64,000 nt of DNA, taken from assembly GCF_000321225.1 (NCBI RefSeq), contig NW_004450663.1, forward strand, positions 606,436-670,435, read 5' to 3'. The stretch is from Odobenus rosmarus divergens. Taxonomy: Eukaryota > Chordata > Mammalia > Carnivora > Odobenidae. Under the pieces are notes generated by a model that did not search any database, was not told the origin of the DNA, and was given only the letters and a program-made list of their open reading frames with translations. The translations under genes and the position numbers were made by a program. Shown piece by piece: positions 46,896 through 58,252 of the stretch; positions within the stretch are counted from its first letter, which is position 1, and every line of letters begins with the position of its first letter.

Positions 46896-47808
46896 AAAAA
46901 TAACACATATTATTTTTAAAAATCAATTAGCCAACATATAGTACATCATTAGTTTCAGTTATAGAGTTCAGTTATTCATCAGTTGCATATAACACCCGGT
47001 GCTCATCACATCATGTGTCCTCATTAATGCCCAGCACCCAGATACCCCGTCCCCCAACCCACCTCCCCTCCAACAACCCTCAGTTTGTTTCCTGTATTTA
47101 AGAGTCTTTCATGGTTTGTCTCCCTCTCTGATGACTTCCTTCCTATTCAGTTTTCCCTCCCTTCCCTTATGATCCTCTGCACTCTTTCTCATATTCCACA
47201 TATGAGTGAAACCATATGGCAATTGTTTTTCTCTGATTGACTTATTTTGCTCAGCATAATACCCTCCAGTTCCATCTATCGGTGTAAATGGTAAGTATTC
47301 ATCCTTTCTGATGGCTGAGTAATATTCCATTGTGTGTATGTGTGTGTAGTGTGTGTATGTGTGTGTGTGTGTATCTCACATCTTCTTTATCCATTCATCG
47401 ACAGACGGACACCTTGGCTCCTTGGCTCTTTCCACATTTTGGCTATTGTGGACATTGTTACTGTGAACTCTGGGGTGCAAGTGCCCCTTCGAAACACTAC
47501 ATTTATATCTTCGGGGTAAATACCTAGTAGTGCAATTGCTGGGTCATGGGGTAGCTCTATTTTTAACTTCTTGAGGAACCTCCATGCTGTTTTCCAGAGT
47601 GGCTGCACCAGCTTGTATTCCCACCAACAGTGTAAGAGGGTTCCCCTTTCTCTGCATCCTCACCAACATCTGTCGTTTCCTGACTTGTTAATTTTAGCCA
47701 TTCTGACTGGTATGAGGTGGTATCTCATTGTGGTTTTGATTTGTATTTCCCTGATGCCAAGTGATCTTGAGCATTTTTTCATATGTCTGAAAATGGCACA
47801 TATTAATT
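46896..47808 (-). mobile_element. L1 3' end, second carnivoran L1 lineage
   Basis: Reverse-orientation L1 at about 46915-47788. The 3' UTR begins AATTAGCCAACATATAGTACATC and has the C-rich run 47045-47068 (a G-quadruplex motif on the L1 sense strand). The 3' UTR wording differs from the other young copies, so it is another L1 lineage. A TG/TGTA microsatellite has grown inside ORF2 at 47331-47374. The probable TSDs AAAAATAACACATATTATT (from 46896) and AAAATGGCACATATTAATT (from 47790) are diverged, so this is an older insertion. Confidence 0.93.
47109..47608 (-). pseudogene. L1 ORF2 C-terminal remnant
   Basis: Minus-strand frames 47387-47608 ([12 protein letters not shown], then A-L-L-G-I-Y-P-E-D) and 47109-47330 (M-E-Y-Y-S-A-I-R-K-D-E-Y) are consecutive parts of the L1 ORF2 C-terminus. 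The TG repeat between them breaks the frame. Confidence 0.9.
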
Positions 47809-47862
47809 CCACTGCAATGCTACTGAAAAAACTAGGTTGGTTTCTTGAGTGATGTTGAATAT

Positions 47863-48408
47863 TGTATTAGTTACCTATGGCTGTTCCAAATCACCCCCAA
47901 ACTCAGCCACTGAGAATGATAAATATTTATTATTTCAAGGTCTTTATGGATCGTGAATTTGAGAGTGGCTTAACTGGGTGACTCTGGCTCAGGATGTCTA
48001 ATGAGTCTGCAAACAAGATATCAGCTATGGGTGGTTATCTCAAGCCTTGAATGGAAGATTCTGTCTCTCTGGATGTTGGCAGGCCTTGGAAGATCCTTCA
48101 CTCAGGTGGTAGGAAGTCTCAGAAGATCTTCAGGTTTCACTCATATGGGCCTCTCTACTGAGCTCCTTCAGGGCAGGGCTTCCCCCAGACCGAGTGACCT
48201 GAGAGAAAGCAAGAAAGAATGCCCAATATGAAAGCCACCATCTTTTACAATATAAGCTTTGAGGTGGGAATCCATCATTTGTGCCACATTCTTTTCATGA
48301 GAAGTGAGTCTCTTAAGTCCAGCCAACATTCAAGTGGAGATAATTACACAGGGTGTCAATATAAGGAGGCAGGTGTTGCTGGGACTCTCTTGAAGGCTGT
48401 CTCCCACA
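47863..48408 (-). mobile_element. MLT1-type LTR, complete
   Basis: The plus strand starts TGTATTAGTTACCTATGGCTGTTCC and ends TCTCCCACA. It passes through 'gagagtggcttaactgggtgactctggctcagg' and 'ggcttcccccagaccgagtgacctgagag', the reverse complement of an older MLT1 LTR. Five-base flanks AATAT (47858-47862) and AATAG (48409-48413) match at four positions, as expected for an ERVL-type target duplication. Confidence 0.87.
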
Positions 48409-48439
48409 AATAGAAAATATACGTTATTGATTTTAACAG

Positions 48440-48645
48440 CTCATTGTGAAAAGAGCCTTGACTTTGAATCCAGAACTGGTCATTAATTATCTTCTGAAAA
48501 CTTGGGTAATTTTGTTAAACTCTTAGAACTTCTGTTTTCTTCTCTTATAAATTAGTATAATCATACACATCTCACAAGGTTGATGGGAAAACCAAATGAT
48601 GATCGTCATGGCAGATGCCGTAAAGTGATAGCACAGGGTTGTCAT
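48440..48645 (+). mobile_element. MIR SINE
   Basis: 'aagagccttgactttgaatccagaactgg', 'acttgggtaattttgttaaactcttagaacttctgttttcttctcttataaa', 'acatctcacaaggttgatggg', 'taaagtgatagcacagg': MIR landmarks in forward order. Confidence 0.82.
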
Positions 48646-50237
48646 TGACAATCACCACCAAACAGAAGAGAGGCATCTGCTTATTGAAATCCCTTAAATG
48701 TTTCCAATATATACATGCCAGCATTCTCAGGAGAAGGAGGACACAAAACTGCCCTGACCATGTGAGACTGGCTACCGAATTATATAATCATTAAGGGGTC
48801 ATTCCTCATCTTTTCCCTTGATCCTGTCTCAGTGGCTGCCCTCAATCTCCATCTCATTTAGCTGCCGAGGCATTTCAGATGGGTCACTGATTGGTGGGAA
48901 GACATACCATACATTCGTGCATAAACATAAATTTTCAAATTTTAAACCAAGTGTATTGCTAGTGGATTCTCTGTGTAAGAATCACCCTTAAAGATCGGGA
49001 AAAACTGAATTTTTACTATGCTCTTTCAAGCTCAGAGCTTGTACCACTGTCCCAGGAGACCTGGCAATCTAATTGTTTCTGTTAAGGGAATGTTTACAAG
49101 CTTTAAGTCTACAAAAACATGTGTTCATCTAGGTGAAGACATGCTGGGGAAGTGTGTAAATGTGTTTGAAACGTAGCAATGTTTTTATATAGCGATGAAG
49201 TGGATTTAGCAACATCTCTGAAATATCTCTGCCTCTAACTTGCCCTGTCATGGAAAGCACCAGGCTTGGAATCCCTCTTTATTCCTATATTCTTACCTCC
49301 ATTTTGATGAACCAATTTCTAAAGAACAGCCTTGCACTTTACTGATCTGCTGCTCCTACGAACAAGCCTTCTTTTTCATGAACTTCAGGGATTGTCATGA
49401 GGTGGCCCAATCCAGGCCTTGCAGTCTTTGGCAAAAACATTTTGTTCAGGTGCACAGCACCTAAAATCTTAATTTACTTGGACGAAGAATCTCTGGGGCT
49501 ACATTTCCAGTGAATCTGCAGATAGGGCTTGAGTTGGGGAGAGTTTTCTGCTCTCAAGGTTGCACTGATCTAACTGTACCCACGGGCAGGCACAACCTAA
49601 GGAATCCTGAGTTATGTTGTTTGTGTGTCTCTCTCACCATTTATTTAATCCTGCTTCAGACTCTGTGCTAATTCATCTCTACCTTCCCCATGCTGAGCAT
49701 TTAAGAAATGCTCAGCCAATGTTTTATTGAATGTAAATATGTATTGACTGTAAAACATAGCAGATGTATACAAGAAGTACACACAGCTTTATGAAATAAG
49801 GAAGACGGGGGACCATGGGTTCCAAACAGAAAATAATCACCACCCATATGTTTACCATGCAGAGTTTTGTGAATATCAATAAAAGAATGAGGAAAGAGGT
49901 GACTTTAAAACTTAAAAGTCAGTGCCATTTCTTGTTTTTGAACATTGAAAATGACCAGAGCTTCTCAGCTAAAATTTCCCAGTCTATCCACAGACAACAA
50001 CTAGCATTAAGTCATATTTAAAAGCTAGATTGATTTTACTAATTGTTTCCCATTAATCAGCACACAAATATTTGTAGGCATATTGTATATCTATAACCAT
50101 AAATTCTCCTAGTAGAGCATTAGACACAGGGTACCCATACAGTGTCATCTCTGTCTTTGAAAAACATTGACATTATGGTCAGAAAGGGCCATGATTTTAC
50201 CTCTACTTCAAAGACAACTTGTACTGCTATTAATAAT
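48646..50237. other. Unassigned DNA, perhaps an L2 scrap
   Basis: At about 49640-49735 an L2-like 3' terminus may be present ('catttaagaaatgctcagccaatgttttattgaatg'). Otherwise no gene or repeat recognised. Confidence 0.45.
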
Positions 50238-50335
50238 AAGAGGAAGAAGAAGGGGAAGAGGAAGAAGAAGAAGGAAGAGGAGAAGGGGAAGGAAGGGGAG
50301 GGGAGGAGAAGGGGAGGGTGAGGGGAGGAGGAAGA
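50238..50335. repeat. 98-bp homopurine (GA/GGA/GAA) tract
   Basis: Nearly pure purine on the plus strand, with a single T near 50320. It begins AGAGGAAGAAGAAGGGG and is G-richer towards its 3' side. It accounts for an arginine-rich frame on one strand and a serine/phenylalanine-rich frame on the other; neither is a gene. Confidence 0.95.
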
Positions 50336-50359
50336 CAACAACAGAATTAGTAGTAGCAA

Positions 50360-50700
50360 GCAATCCCTTGCATATATTAAGCACAGCATTAAGTAATTTA
50401 CATGGGTAAGCTCACAGTTACCTTACAATGAAGATACTATTTTTCTCTCTAATTTACATTGGGGTTTAGCAAGGAGGTACCATGTTGGCAAATTTAAATA
50501 ACTTGGCCAAGGTCAAAGTTGAGGATATAATTATTCAGTGCCAGGCTGTCTGAATCTCAGAGTATATTATGATCACTTTACAGATTACTCTTAATTTCAT
50601 CTTGTGGCTGAGCAAACTGAAGCTCAACACAATTGCCCAAGTTCAAAAGAGCCAAGACGTGGAAGAGGAAGCACTGGACTTGGTTCTCTGGGACTCCCAG
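50360..50700 (-). mobile_element. MIR fragments, reverse orientation (two)
   Basis: 50360-50560 reads 'cttgcatatattaagcacagcattaagtaatttacatgggtaagctcacag' then 'aataacttggccaaggtcaaag...gccaggctgtctgaatc', a full reverse MIR order. 50565-50700 repeats a MIR-like 'actttacagatta...gagcaaactgaagctcaacac...aattgcccaag' order, so a second diverged copy probably adjoins it. Confidence 0.68.
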
Positions 50701-50864
50701 GAGAGAACCCCTACCCTACAGAGTGAGGCCAAATCTTCTGTTGGGACTGCCTTCTTATCTTGCCAATGATCTGGTCATAGGTTCAGTGCTGACTACCCCT
50801 TTCCAACACCTGGTGCCTTTACAATTTAAATGACCACAGGACAAAAAAAAAGTTTAATTTGAAG

Positions 50865-50960
50865 CAGTAAAAGTATAGGCTTTGGAATCAAAATTTAGTT
50901 CAAATTTTGTCTAAACTTGTTCAGTAGCTTTGCAAGCTGAACAAGTTATTCACATTTTCT
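50865..50960 (+). mobile_element. MIR fragment
   Basis: 'agtataggctttggaatcaaaatttagttcaaattttgtc...tagctttgcaagctgaacaagttattcac' follows the MIR 5' half in forward order. Confidence 0.65.
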
Positions 50961-50984
50961 GTGCTTCCACTGGTTCCATTCATC

Positions 50985-51625
50985 CCTTCAACCATATTGA
51001 CCTGGTTCCAATTCTGTCCCAGCATCTTTCCAGACCCCAGAGAGCTAGCAGTAAACAAAACTAAACCCTAACCTCAGGGAACAGATAGGCTTGAGGGACA
51101 CATAAATAATATACATTGAAAATGTAAAGAATATTCAAAAATAAAGAGAGGCAGGGAGTAAATGAAGGGATGTAACTTAAAAACAAGGTGGCCATAAAAA
51201 CTGGTAATCCAAATACTATTATTTTACTTTGTGTTGAAATGAAATGTCAATAAACCATGGATTATGCATTTCCTTCTGTTTCCAGAGTTGGAGGCCACCC
51301 TGTAGAGTGGTCAGCTAAGGCCTTTCTGGAAAGATAACAGTTGGGAGAGCTTTAAATGAACAGAAACTGTGAACCATGTGATAATATGGAGGGAGAGGGG
51401 AGAAAAAACAGTAAATGGTAGATACTTTAGTTTGTGCAAAAACACATAAGATCCCATTGCCAGAAAGTGGGGGGCTGGGATGGTGGGTGGGGTCAGGCTG
51501 GTGTGCAGGCCTCAGTGACCACAGTTGGGACTTGGGGTTTTAGTCTATAGATGATGATGGAAAATCACCTAATGGTTTTGAACAGAGGCCTGCCATGCTC
51601 TCATTTCCTGTTTAAAATGTGACAT
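50985..51625 (-). mobile_element. L2 LINE fragment, reverse orientation
   Basis: 'agacaagg'-type block replaced by 'ctaacctcagggaacagatagg', then 'gtggtcagctaaggcctttctgg', and 'ggttttgaacagaggcctgccatgctctcatttcctgtttaaaa', in the order of the L2 3' region in reverse complement. Heavily decayed. Confidence 0.6.
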
Positions 51626-51816
51626 TTTACACAGGAGATGATCCTTACTTAACTTTTAGGCTGCATGCAACCATTATTTGAGATAAACTATGAAAAATGG
51701 GCCCCTCCCTACTCCTGGCACAAAGCAGATTTCCACAAATATTAGTTCTTGCCTGTCTCCTTCCCTTATTTATTCCCTAGGCTTAGATGTCCACAGACAG
51801 AAGGCAGCATTCTTTA

Positions 51817-52302
51817 GAAGGGGGACACTCATTGTATATATGAACCACATATATACAATGGACTATTACTCAGCCATCAGAAAGGATGAATACCCAACTT
51901 TCACATCAACATGGATGGGACTGGAGGAGACTATGCTAAGTGAAATAAGTCAAGCAGAGAAAGTCAATTATCACATGGTTTCACTTATTTGTGGAACATA
52001 AGGAATAGCATGGAGGACATTAGGAGAAGGAAGGGAAAAATGAAGGGAGGGAAATCAGAGGGGGAGACGAACCATGAGAGACGATGGACTCTGAGAAACA
52101 AACTGAGGGTTTTAGAGGGGAGGGGGGATGGGGGGATGGGTTAGCCCTGTGATGGGTATTAAGAAGGGCACATACTGCATGGAGCACTGGGTGTTATACG
52201 AAAACAGTGAATCATGGAGCACTACATCAAAAACTAGTGATGTACTGTACGGTGACTAACATAACATAATAAAATAAAATTAAAAATGAAGGGGGGCACT
52301 CA
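51817..52302 (+). mobile_element. 5'-truncated L1 with a tiny 5' inversion and 15-bp TSD
   Basis: Forward L1 at 51832-52287. The ORF2 C-terminus (Y-Y-S-A-I-R-K-D-E-Y) ends at a TAA (51999-52001), then the 3' UTR with a G-quadruplex motif at 52117-52140, then AATAAAATAAAATTAAAAA. TSDs: GAAGGGGGACACTCA (51817-51831) and GAAGGGGGGCACTCA (52288-52302), one mismatch. The first about 17 bases (TTGTATATATGAACCAC at 51832-51848) are the reverse complement of the adjacent L1 sequence: a very short twin-priming inversion. Confidence 0.95.
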
Positions 52303-52924
52303 GTGGTGCTGTTTCCTTGGAATGGAGCTCACTCTCGTTCTTTGGCTGCCAGTGGGCCTGGGTCTGAAAGAGTGGTCTTTCAACACTGGTTTTGGCAAAG
52401 TCCCTGGAGAGACTGGCAAATGCAGAGACAGTATGAGGACAAAAGTCGGAGGGGGATTTGATCCAAGTGGGAGGCAGATAGTGAGGGAATTAATTCAAGT
52501 CAAGGGAAGAAAAAATCGAGGGAGAGAAATGCAGGCAGTGGATGCATATTGGAATGGCGAGTGACTGAATGTCACCTTTTCTGCTGCAGAGGCACGGCCC
52601 ACTAGCAGGGCACTCTGCAGTGGCCCAGAAAGCCTCCTGGAAAGGCCTATCTCTCAGGAGGAGGTGGGAGGGGTTCCAACACTGAGCACAGAGGGGTGGG
52701 CTCAGCCCTCCTGCAAACAGCTGATGAATGGCAGAACTGGCTTTCAGTGTTGCTAAAAGCGCCCTCGAGGGAGCTGATGGCTTATACGATTGCTTCCAAA
52801 AGGAAACTCTTTCCCTCAGATGATTGCAAACTGGATCAAACGGAACTCCACCAGCCAACCACATTTTCAAACATAGTTGGCTCAGGTAAGGATGTTGCTT
52901 AGATCAGGGTTTGCAAATTCACGA
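52303..52924 (+). other. GC-richer unique DNA with a possible exon
   Basis: No repeat seen. A good acceptor (CCTTTTCTGCTGCAG, ending 52589) and a good donor (CTCAG|GTAAGG at 52885/52886) bracket 296 bp. One plus-strand frame stays open from the TAG at 52603-52605 to the donor, and a 126-codon frame is open on the opposite strand (52490-52870). The predicted residues match no family I recognise. Confidence 0.3.
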
Positions 52925-53785
52925 AACCTTCATTTATTTTTGAGAACCTTCTATATGCCCAGGACTCCCTAAAGGGGTTGCAACTGAATACCGGTCAAAA
53001 TCCCTGCTTTCTTAGAATGGAATTTATAGGGGTCAGGGGATAGACAAAAAAACAGAGAATATGCTAAATATAAGACATTACCAGTGGTGATAAATTCTGG
53101 GGTTAAGAGGGTTAGCAGGTGTGAGGGGTAAGTAGGGAGAATCTGATGGAAGCTCTGTCTGAGAAGGTGGCAACCCAGCCCCTGGGGAGAGGGTTAGTCT
53201 TGAGCTCTGGGGAGGCAGGACCTCTTCCCTGTTAGAGGGAAGAGCAGGAAAGGTCAGCACAAATGAATGAGGTGAGCGAAGGAGGGAAGCTCAGTTGAGG
53301 TCAGAAGGGGTAGAGCCACAGGTCTTGCAGGCTTTTATGGAAGTGGTGAGATGTGACCCACAGTCACGTGAGCAGAGGAGTGACATGAGGTGTTCTGAAC
53401 TTGCTATAAAGCGTCATTTGGACTGCTGTGCTGAGAAGACTACTGGGGGCTTCAGAACAGAAATAGGGAGACTGGTTACAGCAATCTGAACCAGGGATGA
53501 TGAAGACCCAGACCCAGACATTGTGCTGCAGGCAGTAAAAGGGCGGGAAGATTATGGGCCTATTTTAAATTTAGAGCCAACAGGGTAGGTTGATCTATTA
53601 GATCGGGTGTACAAGGAAAAGCTAAGGGGTCCTTCTTTGAAGAGTAGAAGGACTTTGGAAGCAAGTTGGATGCTGGCACTGAAGGGGGATTAGGAGCTCA
53701 TTTGGAGGGCTACTGAGCTGGACATGTCTAGTATATATTAAAGTAGAGGTGTTCTGAAGGCCGAGCAGTATTCAGGGGAGTTTCC
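52925..53785 (-). mobile_element. Long L2 LINE fragment, reverse orientation
   Basis: Begins 'aaaccttcatttatttttgagaaccttctatatgcccagg' and carries, in order, 'gatagacaaaaaaacagagaatatgc', 'gagcagaggagtgacatgaggtgttctgaac', 'tttggactgctgtgctgagaag', 'actggttacagcaatctgaaccagggatgatg' and 'agcagtattcaggggag'. That is the L2 3' half in reverse complement, including the part that encodes ORF2 in intact copies. Confidence 0.78.
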
Positions 53786-54779
53786 TTCTCTCATGCTGAC
53801 TCTGGTGGTAGGTAGGGGCCAGTCGGAGTGCTGGGGGTTCAGGATTCAGAAGACCCATGATGGCTCAGAAGGAGAAAGACAGGATTGAAGAGCAGGGCTG
53901 ACCATGCTTATGGCAATACAGAGTACTTGGAATGGACAGCCCTTTTTAAAAATATCAGTGAGTCTTTTCCTTAAATTAGAAGACTCACATAGTTTAAATT
54001 TTAGAAGTGCAATTTTGAGCTCCAGTGGCTCCAGGTTACACTGTCTTTTCCAGTTGGCTTTATTACCCTCAGAGCTGGATTTAAAGGAGAGCTCTTTCTG
54101 CTCCTCAAGCAGATTGGGTGGTGGATTCAGAAACCCCCTATGACTCTTATCAAGAGGGTGCCCCATCCCTATCTCTCACAATACCAGAGGTCTCAGCAGA
54201 GACACCTTACCCCCCAAAGAAGCTGTGATTAGAACTGATGATCTGCTTTTTGGACGAGCCCCATCAAGCCTGTATCTTTGTTTACCTCCTGGTCTCCTAA
54301 TCTCTCTCCACGTACCCTTTCCTCTAAGGCTATGTAGAGGCGTTCTCCTCAGATTTGATTTGGCTTCTCCCAAATTCTTTACAGTCTCATGCACTCTTCC
54401 AAGGCGACCTCAGAAAGCATTGCCTCTCATTAACAAACCAGAAGAGAGCCCTGTAATTCTGCATGCCCCTAAATTCACCCATCTGTCTATATCTACACCT
54501 GTATATCCCCTTTCCTACCTATTCTAACCTCCTTCCCTACTGCAGTAGATTAACGTCCTCCCTCCTGTGAAGGTAAATGCTGGATTTATGCAGCAAATTC
54601 TATAAACAATTGCTTACTCAGGTATTTCACTTCTGTGATTTTCCTTTTCCTCCTGCAGTATCAAGATTTCTTTGCTCAATCACCTCTAATATACCCTGTT
54701 GTATAGTACAGAACATTCTGTAATAGCTCCCCCAATCCTGGCACTGTAGCTACCTGCCTCCTTCTCTAGTTCACTTCAA
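53786..54779. other. Unassigned DNA
   Basis: About 1 kb without a named repeat. Overlapping frames of 70-106 codons on both strands (53846-54166 minus, 54225-54527 plus) resemble no known protein. Confidence 0.5.
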
Positions 54780-55180
54780 GCAGATGCAAAGGAAACCTGG
54801 CCCTACTCACTGTCTCTCCCACATTGACCTTTCTTTCTTGAACTCACTCCCAACTGCTCTTTCCCTCCACCTTACCACTAGGACTGCCTTGGCCAAGATT
54901 ACTGGTGACTTCAACATTGCTAACCCCATGGCCTGTTCAAGTTCTCAAGTAGCTGACCTGTTGGTGGTGTCGGGAGAACAAAACCGTTCCTTATCTAACA
55001 CATTTTATTTGTTTAATTTCCCCTGATTTTCTTCATGTTTTAGCAGCTGAGCTTCCTCAATCATCTTTGTTGGGTTTCCTATCTTTTATAGAAAACTTGC
55101 TCTTATGAAAATTAAGTAATGTCTCTAAACTACCTAGTAAATGTACAACACGGTCAGTTCTCTCCCTCCACCCCATCCCC

Positions 55181-55213
<33 letters not shown>

Positions 55214-55960
55214 GGTTTTGTTTTGTTTTCTTTGTTTTTCAGTGTGATTCAGTTTGTTTCAAGGCACTCCACTGAGCACTTTTGCAGTAGTTTAGAGCTC
55301 ACATTTTGAAATAGTTTTCTCTCCCACCTCACTGCCTAGGCTATCTCACTGAGTTTCATGGCTTACTAAAACAACTGTACAATTAACATTCACAAATTAA
55401 ATTTCAGCCCATCATCTTTTACCTGAGCTCCACACTCAATGCATCACTGGCATGTCCAAGAAATTCTTCACAGTTCATGTGTCCAAAGGAGACCTGTCAG
55501 AACACTGCACACAACATCTTTTCTAGTGCAGTAATGTCATCACCATCCTATCAGCTGCCTCGGTCAAAGATCTAGTGGTCATCATCAAATTCCTTCTTTC
55601 CTTCAAAATCTTTATGCAATATCTCACCATGTCCCATGAGCTACGCCTTTCTAATGTAGATCGCATTCAACTATTTTTTACCGTTTCCAGGGTTGAATTA
55701 TTTCATCCCTGGGCTATCAAATACTCTTACTGATCTCTCCACTTCCACACTTGCTTTCCTGAAGATTTATAACATAGCACTTTGTTTTCTACTTTGCTGT
55801 CTTTTTTTTTTTTTTAAACTAAGCTGTAAGATCTACTGATAAAAATGACTTGCCTTTTGTTTTCCAGTATATACTCTGTGCCTTGAAGTATATAGTCTGG
55901 CACACAGCAGGTACATAATATATGTGTTGAATAGATGCACAGAGAGTAAATGAATGCATA
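54780..55960 (+). mobile_element. L2 LINE with reverse transcriptase remnant
   Basis: At 54880-54965 'actgccttggccaagattactggtgacttcaacattgctaac...' matches the L2 region just before the reverse transcriptase D-L-S-A-A-F-D-T block; that block itself is degraded. Further 3' at about 55390-55800 are decayed ORF2 blocks, and at 55815-55940 the L2 terminus ('agctgtaagatctactg', 'cagtatatactctgtgcc...agtctggcacacagcaggtacataatatatgtgttgaatag'). A (GT)n repeat lies at about 55182-55212. Confidence 0.75.
55182..55212. repeat. (GT)n microsatellite
   Basis: About fifteen uninterrupted GT units inside the L2 remnant. Confidence 0.96.
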
Positions 55961-57552
55961 TGGTTTGAAGATGGATCATGAAAGCTTATTTGAAGAATAA
56001 AAACATTCAACAATATTAAGGTAAGTGTTATTTTTCTGGTGTTGCTTGGCTAATTTTATTCACTTGAGCTACTGATACAGTAAACAAAGAACCACCCAGA
56101 TATCTAGAAATTATAGTCTTGGCTATGGTGTAAACTTGCTATTTAATTAACAGGCAAAAGCAGTCATCTATCTGGTACACAATATACCTTTCTCTAAAAT
56201 AAAAGGGTTGATTTGATTTCTCAGTTCCCATTTAGCTTTCATAACTTAATTTTGTATCTAATTTAAAGCACCAAATTATTGATTCTAAGCAGCTTATATG
56301 TTTACAATTGTTTTTCTGTCTTATACCAAATAAATAAAACCAGTTTTAATTTATAGCTTGGAAAAAATTCTTACCACCCCTTTTTATATAAGGAACTGCA
56401 ATTTCTGCCCTCAAGAAGTATCCCTATTGGTTGAGGTGTTTTATTTAATAAATGTAGTTAAATAAATTTTATATAACATGTTTAATATTTAATATATGTA
56501 CTAAATATGTATTGTGCGTATTACATATACATATGTACCGTGTGTAAAATATATTCCAAAAGTTCCAGTGGTCTACTGCAGCCTGCTTATTGTAGGTCGT
56601 GAAAGCTCATTGTTAACCATTCAGGAATCTGGGGAGCCAGATATCAAATATTTATAGCTTAAAAGTAGCCAAGGAGGAAGACTCAGAAGTCAGCAAACAC
56701 TACAATTAGGTGGTTTTGTTTCGTTTTTTGTTTTCCCTGGAAGGGAAGGCTGGTTTACCAGCAGACCACAGCCAGTGGTTTCTTCTTATTCCTTTTTTTT
56801 TTTTTTTTTTTGTCACCAGAGCAATTAAGGATATCTCTCCTCCCTTTCTTTAGGTCAAGAAACACACACAAACACAGAGACACAACTGAAAGAGAGAGAA
56901 AATTACTAGCAGTGTCTTAACTAGGTACTTTGTAAAGTGCAAATTTCTTGATTTTCAGAAAAGCATTATATATTTCATGTGTTCATTCTGTACATGTGAA
57001 CATTGAAGGCAGGAGACATGAATCATCCCCTCCATTGTTTTCTCTTTGCTTTCTTTTCTTTTTTTCCCTCTTTCCCTCCCTCCTGCCCTTACCCCCTCTT
57101 CTTTCTTTTAACGAAGACATTGTTCAGAGAAGAGATTGACTGGACTTTTGTGAATAAGACTCTGAATTACTATATAAATTTTAAATATATATAAATTTTA
57201 AATATATATATTTGTATATGTGTACATATATATTATATGTTTAAATATATATATATTTGCATATTATATATGTAAAATCCAGAGCTATAGGTAGAGGTAG
57301 TAAATGAGACAAGGCGAAAGTAAGAGGAGATATTGAAAATAAAGTATGTGGGGACTGGCTTAAGAATCTTCATTCATGCATTCAACAATTAAATATTCCA
57401 TAACTGTGATGAACCACATGGAGGCATTTTTGACAGTTGGGACATTTTGAGGTGTTTTAGACTTGGAACTTTTTCTTAAACACATATATCTAGGTAATAT
57501 AATCTGTATGAGGCAGGCAACATAAGATTTAAGAATGTTCTGTTGATCAGGG
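55961..57552. repeat. Unassigned AT-rich DNA with poly(T) and AT tandem repeats
   Basis: An isolated T-run of about 19 bases is at about 56788-56810 with no recognisable retroelement beside it. At about 57168-57275 a tandem AT-rich array repeats TATATAAATTTTAAATATA-type units. No gene recognised. Confidence 0.65.
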
Positions 57553-58000
57553 ATAGTATAGTAGTCAGAGCTCCCCAGAGAACAGAAAATAGAACCAGTA
57601 GATTTATTGTAAGGGACAGGTTTACATGATATAGAGGCTGAGAAGTCTCACAGTCTACTGTCTGCAAACTGGAAAGCCAGGAAAACCAATGGTATAGATT
57701 CCAGTCCAGGTCTGAAGACCCAAGAACCAGGAGTGCCAAGGGCAGAAGATCAATGACCCAGCTCAACAGTTGGACACAATTAGTTCAACTTTCTTATGCT
57801 TTGTCTCTTCCTTCTATTCAGGTCTCCAGTGGATCGGATGAGGCCCACTCACACTGGAGAAAACCATCTGCTTTACTCAGTCTACCAATTCAAATGCTAT
57901 TCTCTTTGAGAAATACCCTCACAGACACATTCAGAAATGTTTAAGCAGCTATCTGGGCAGTGTATGACCCAGTCAAGTTGACAAGTAAACTTAACCATCA
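57553..58000 (-). mobile_element. LTR-like interspersed repeat (same family as 46252-46719)
   Basis: The plus strand reads 'agtagtcagagctccccagagaacag', 'gaggctgagaagtctcacagtct', 'cagtctaccaattcaaatgctattc', 'gccca'-type 'gggcagtgtatgacccagtcaagttgacaagtaaacttaaccatca'. On the other strand this starts TGATGGTTAAGTTTAC and ends 'tctgttctctggggagctctgac'. It is better preserved than the copy at 46252. The terminal TG...CA and length suggest an LTR. Confidence 0.72.
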
Positions 58001-58252
58001 TAAGTGGGTAAGATTCTGGCATTAGAATATCATAATATTGACAATGTTTTTTTACAAAAATAATAGAACTTTCCTGGAATTGGAAACTTGAAATCACCTC
58101 TCAGAACAAAGACACCAAGAACTCCATGGTGTAGGTTTAGTGAAGTGCCTGCTGGGAATCCAGATCACATACAACTACTCAATAAGTGCCATTTTAGTGG
58201 AACAAATGGGACTACAATATCCTTCTCTATGGAAGGGGTCACACTAAAATAA

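Noticed and set aside
47330..47527. Cys/Val-rich small protein
   Set aside because: It comes from a TG microsatellite inside an L1 remnant.
50120..50409. Low-complexity proteins (Arg/Gly-rich and Ser/Phe/Leu-rich)
   Set aside because: They are the two translations of one homopurine tract.
51690..52001. Fusion of a host exon to L1 ORF2 C-terminus
   Set aside because: The frame simply runs by chance from unique DNA into the L1; no splice signal or recognisable host domain.
52490..52870. 126-codon minus-strand frame, the longest in the window, as a gene
   Set aside because: No known domain. It overlaps an equally open plus-strand frame in GC-richer DNA; kept only as an exon candidate for checking.
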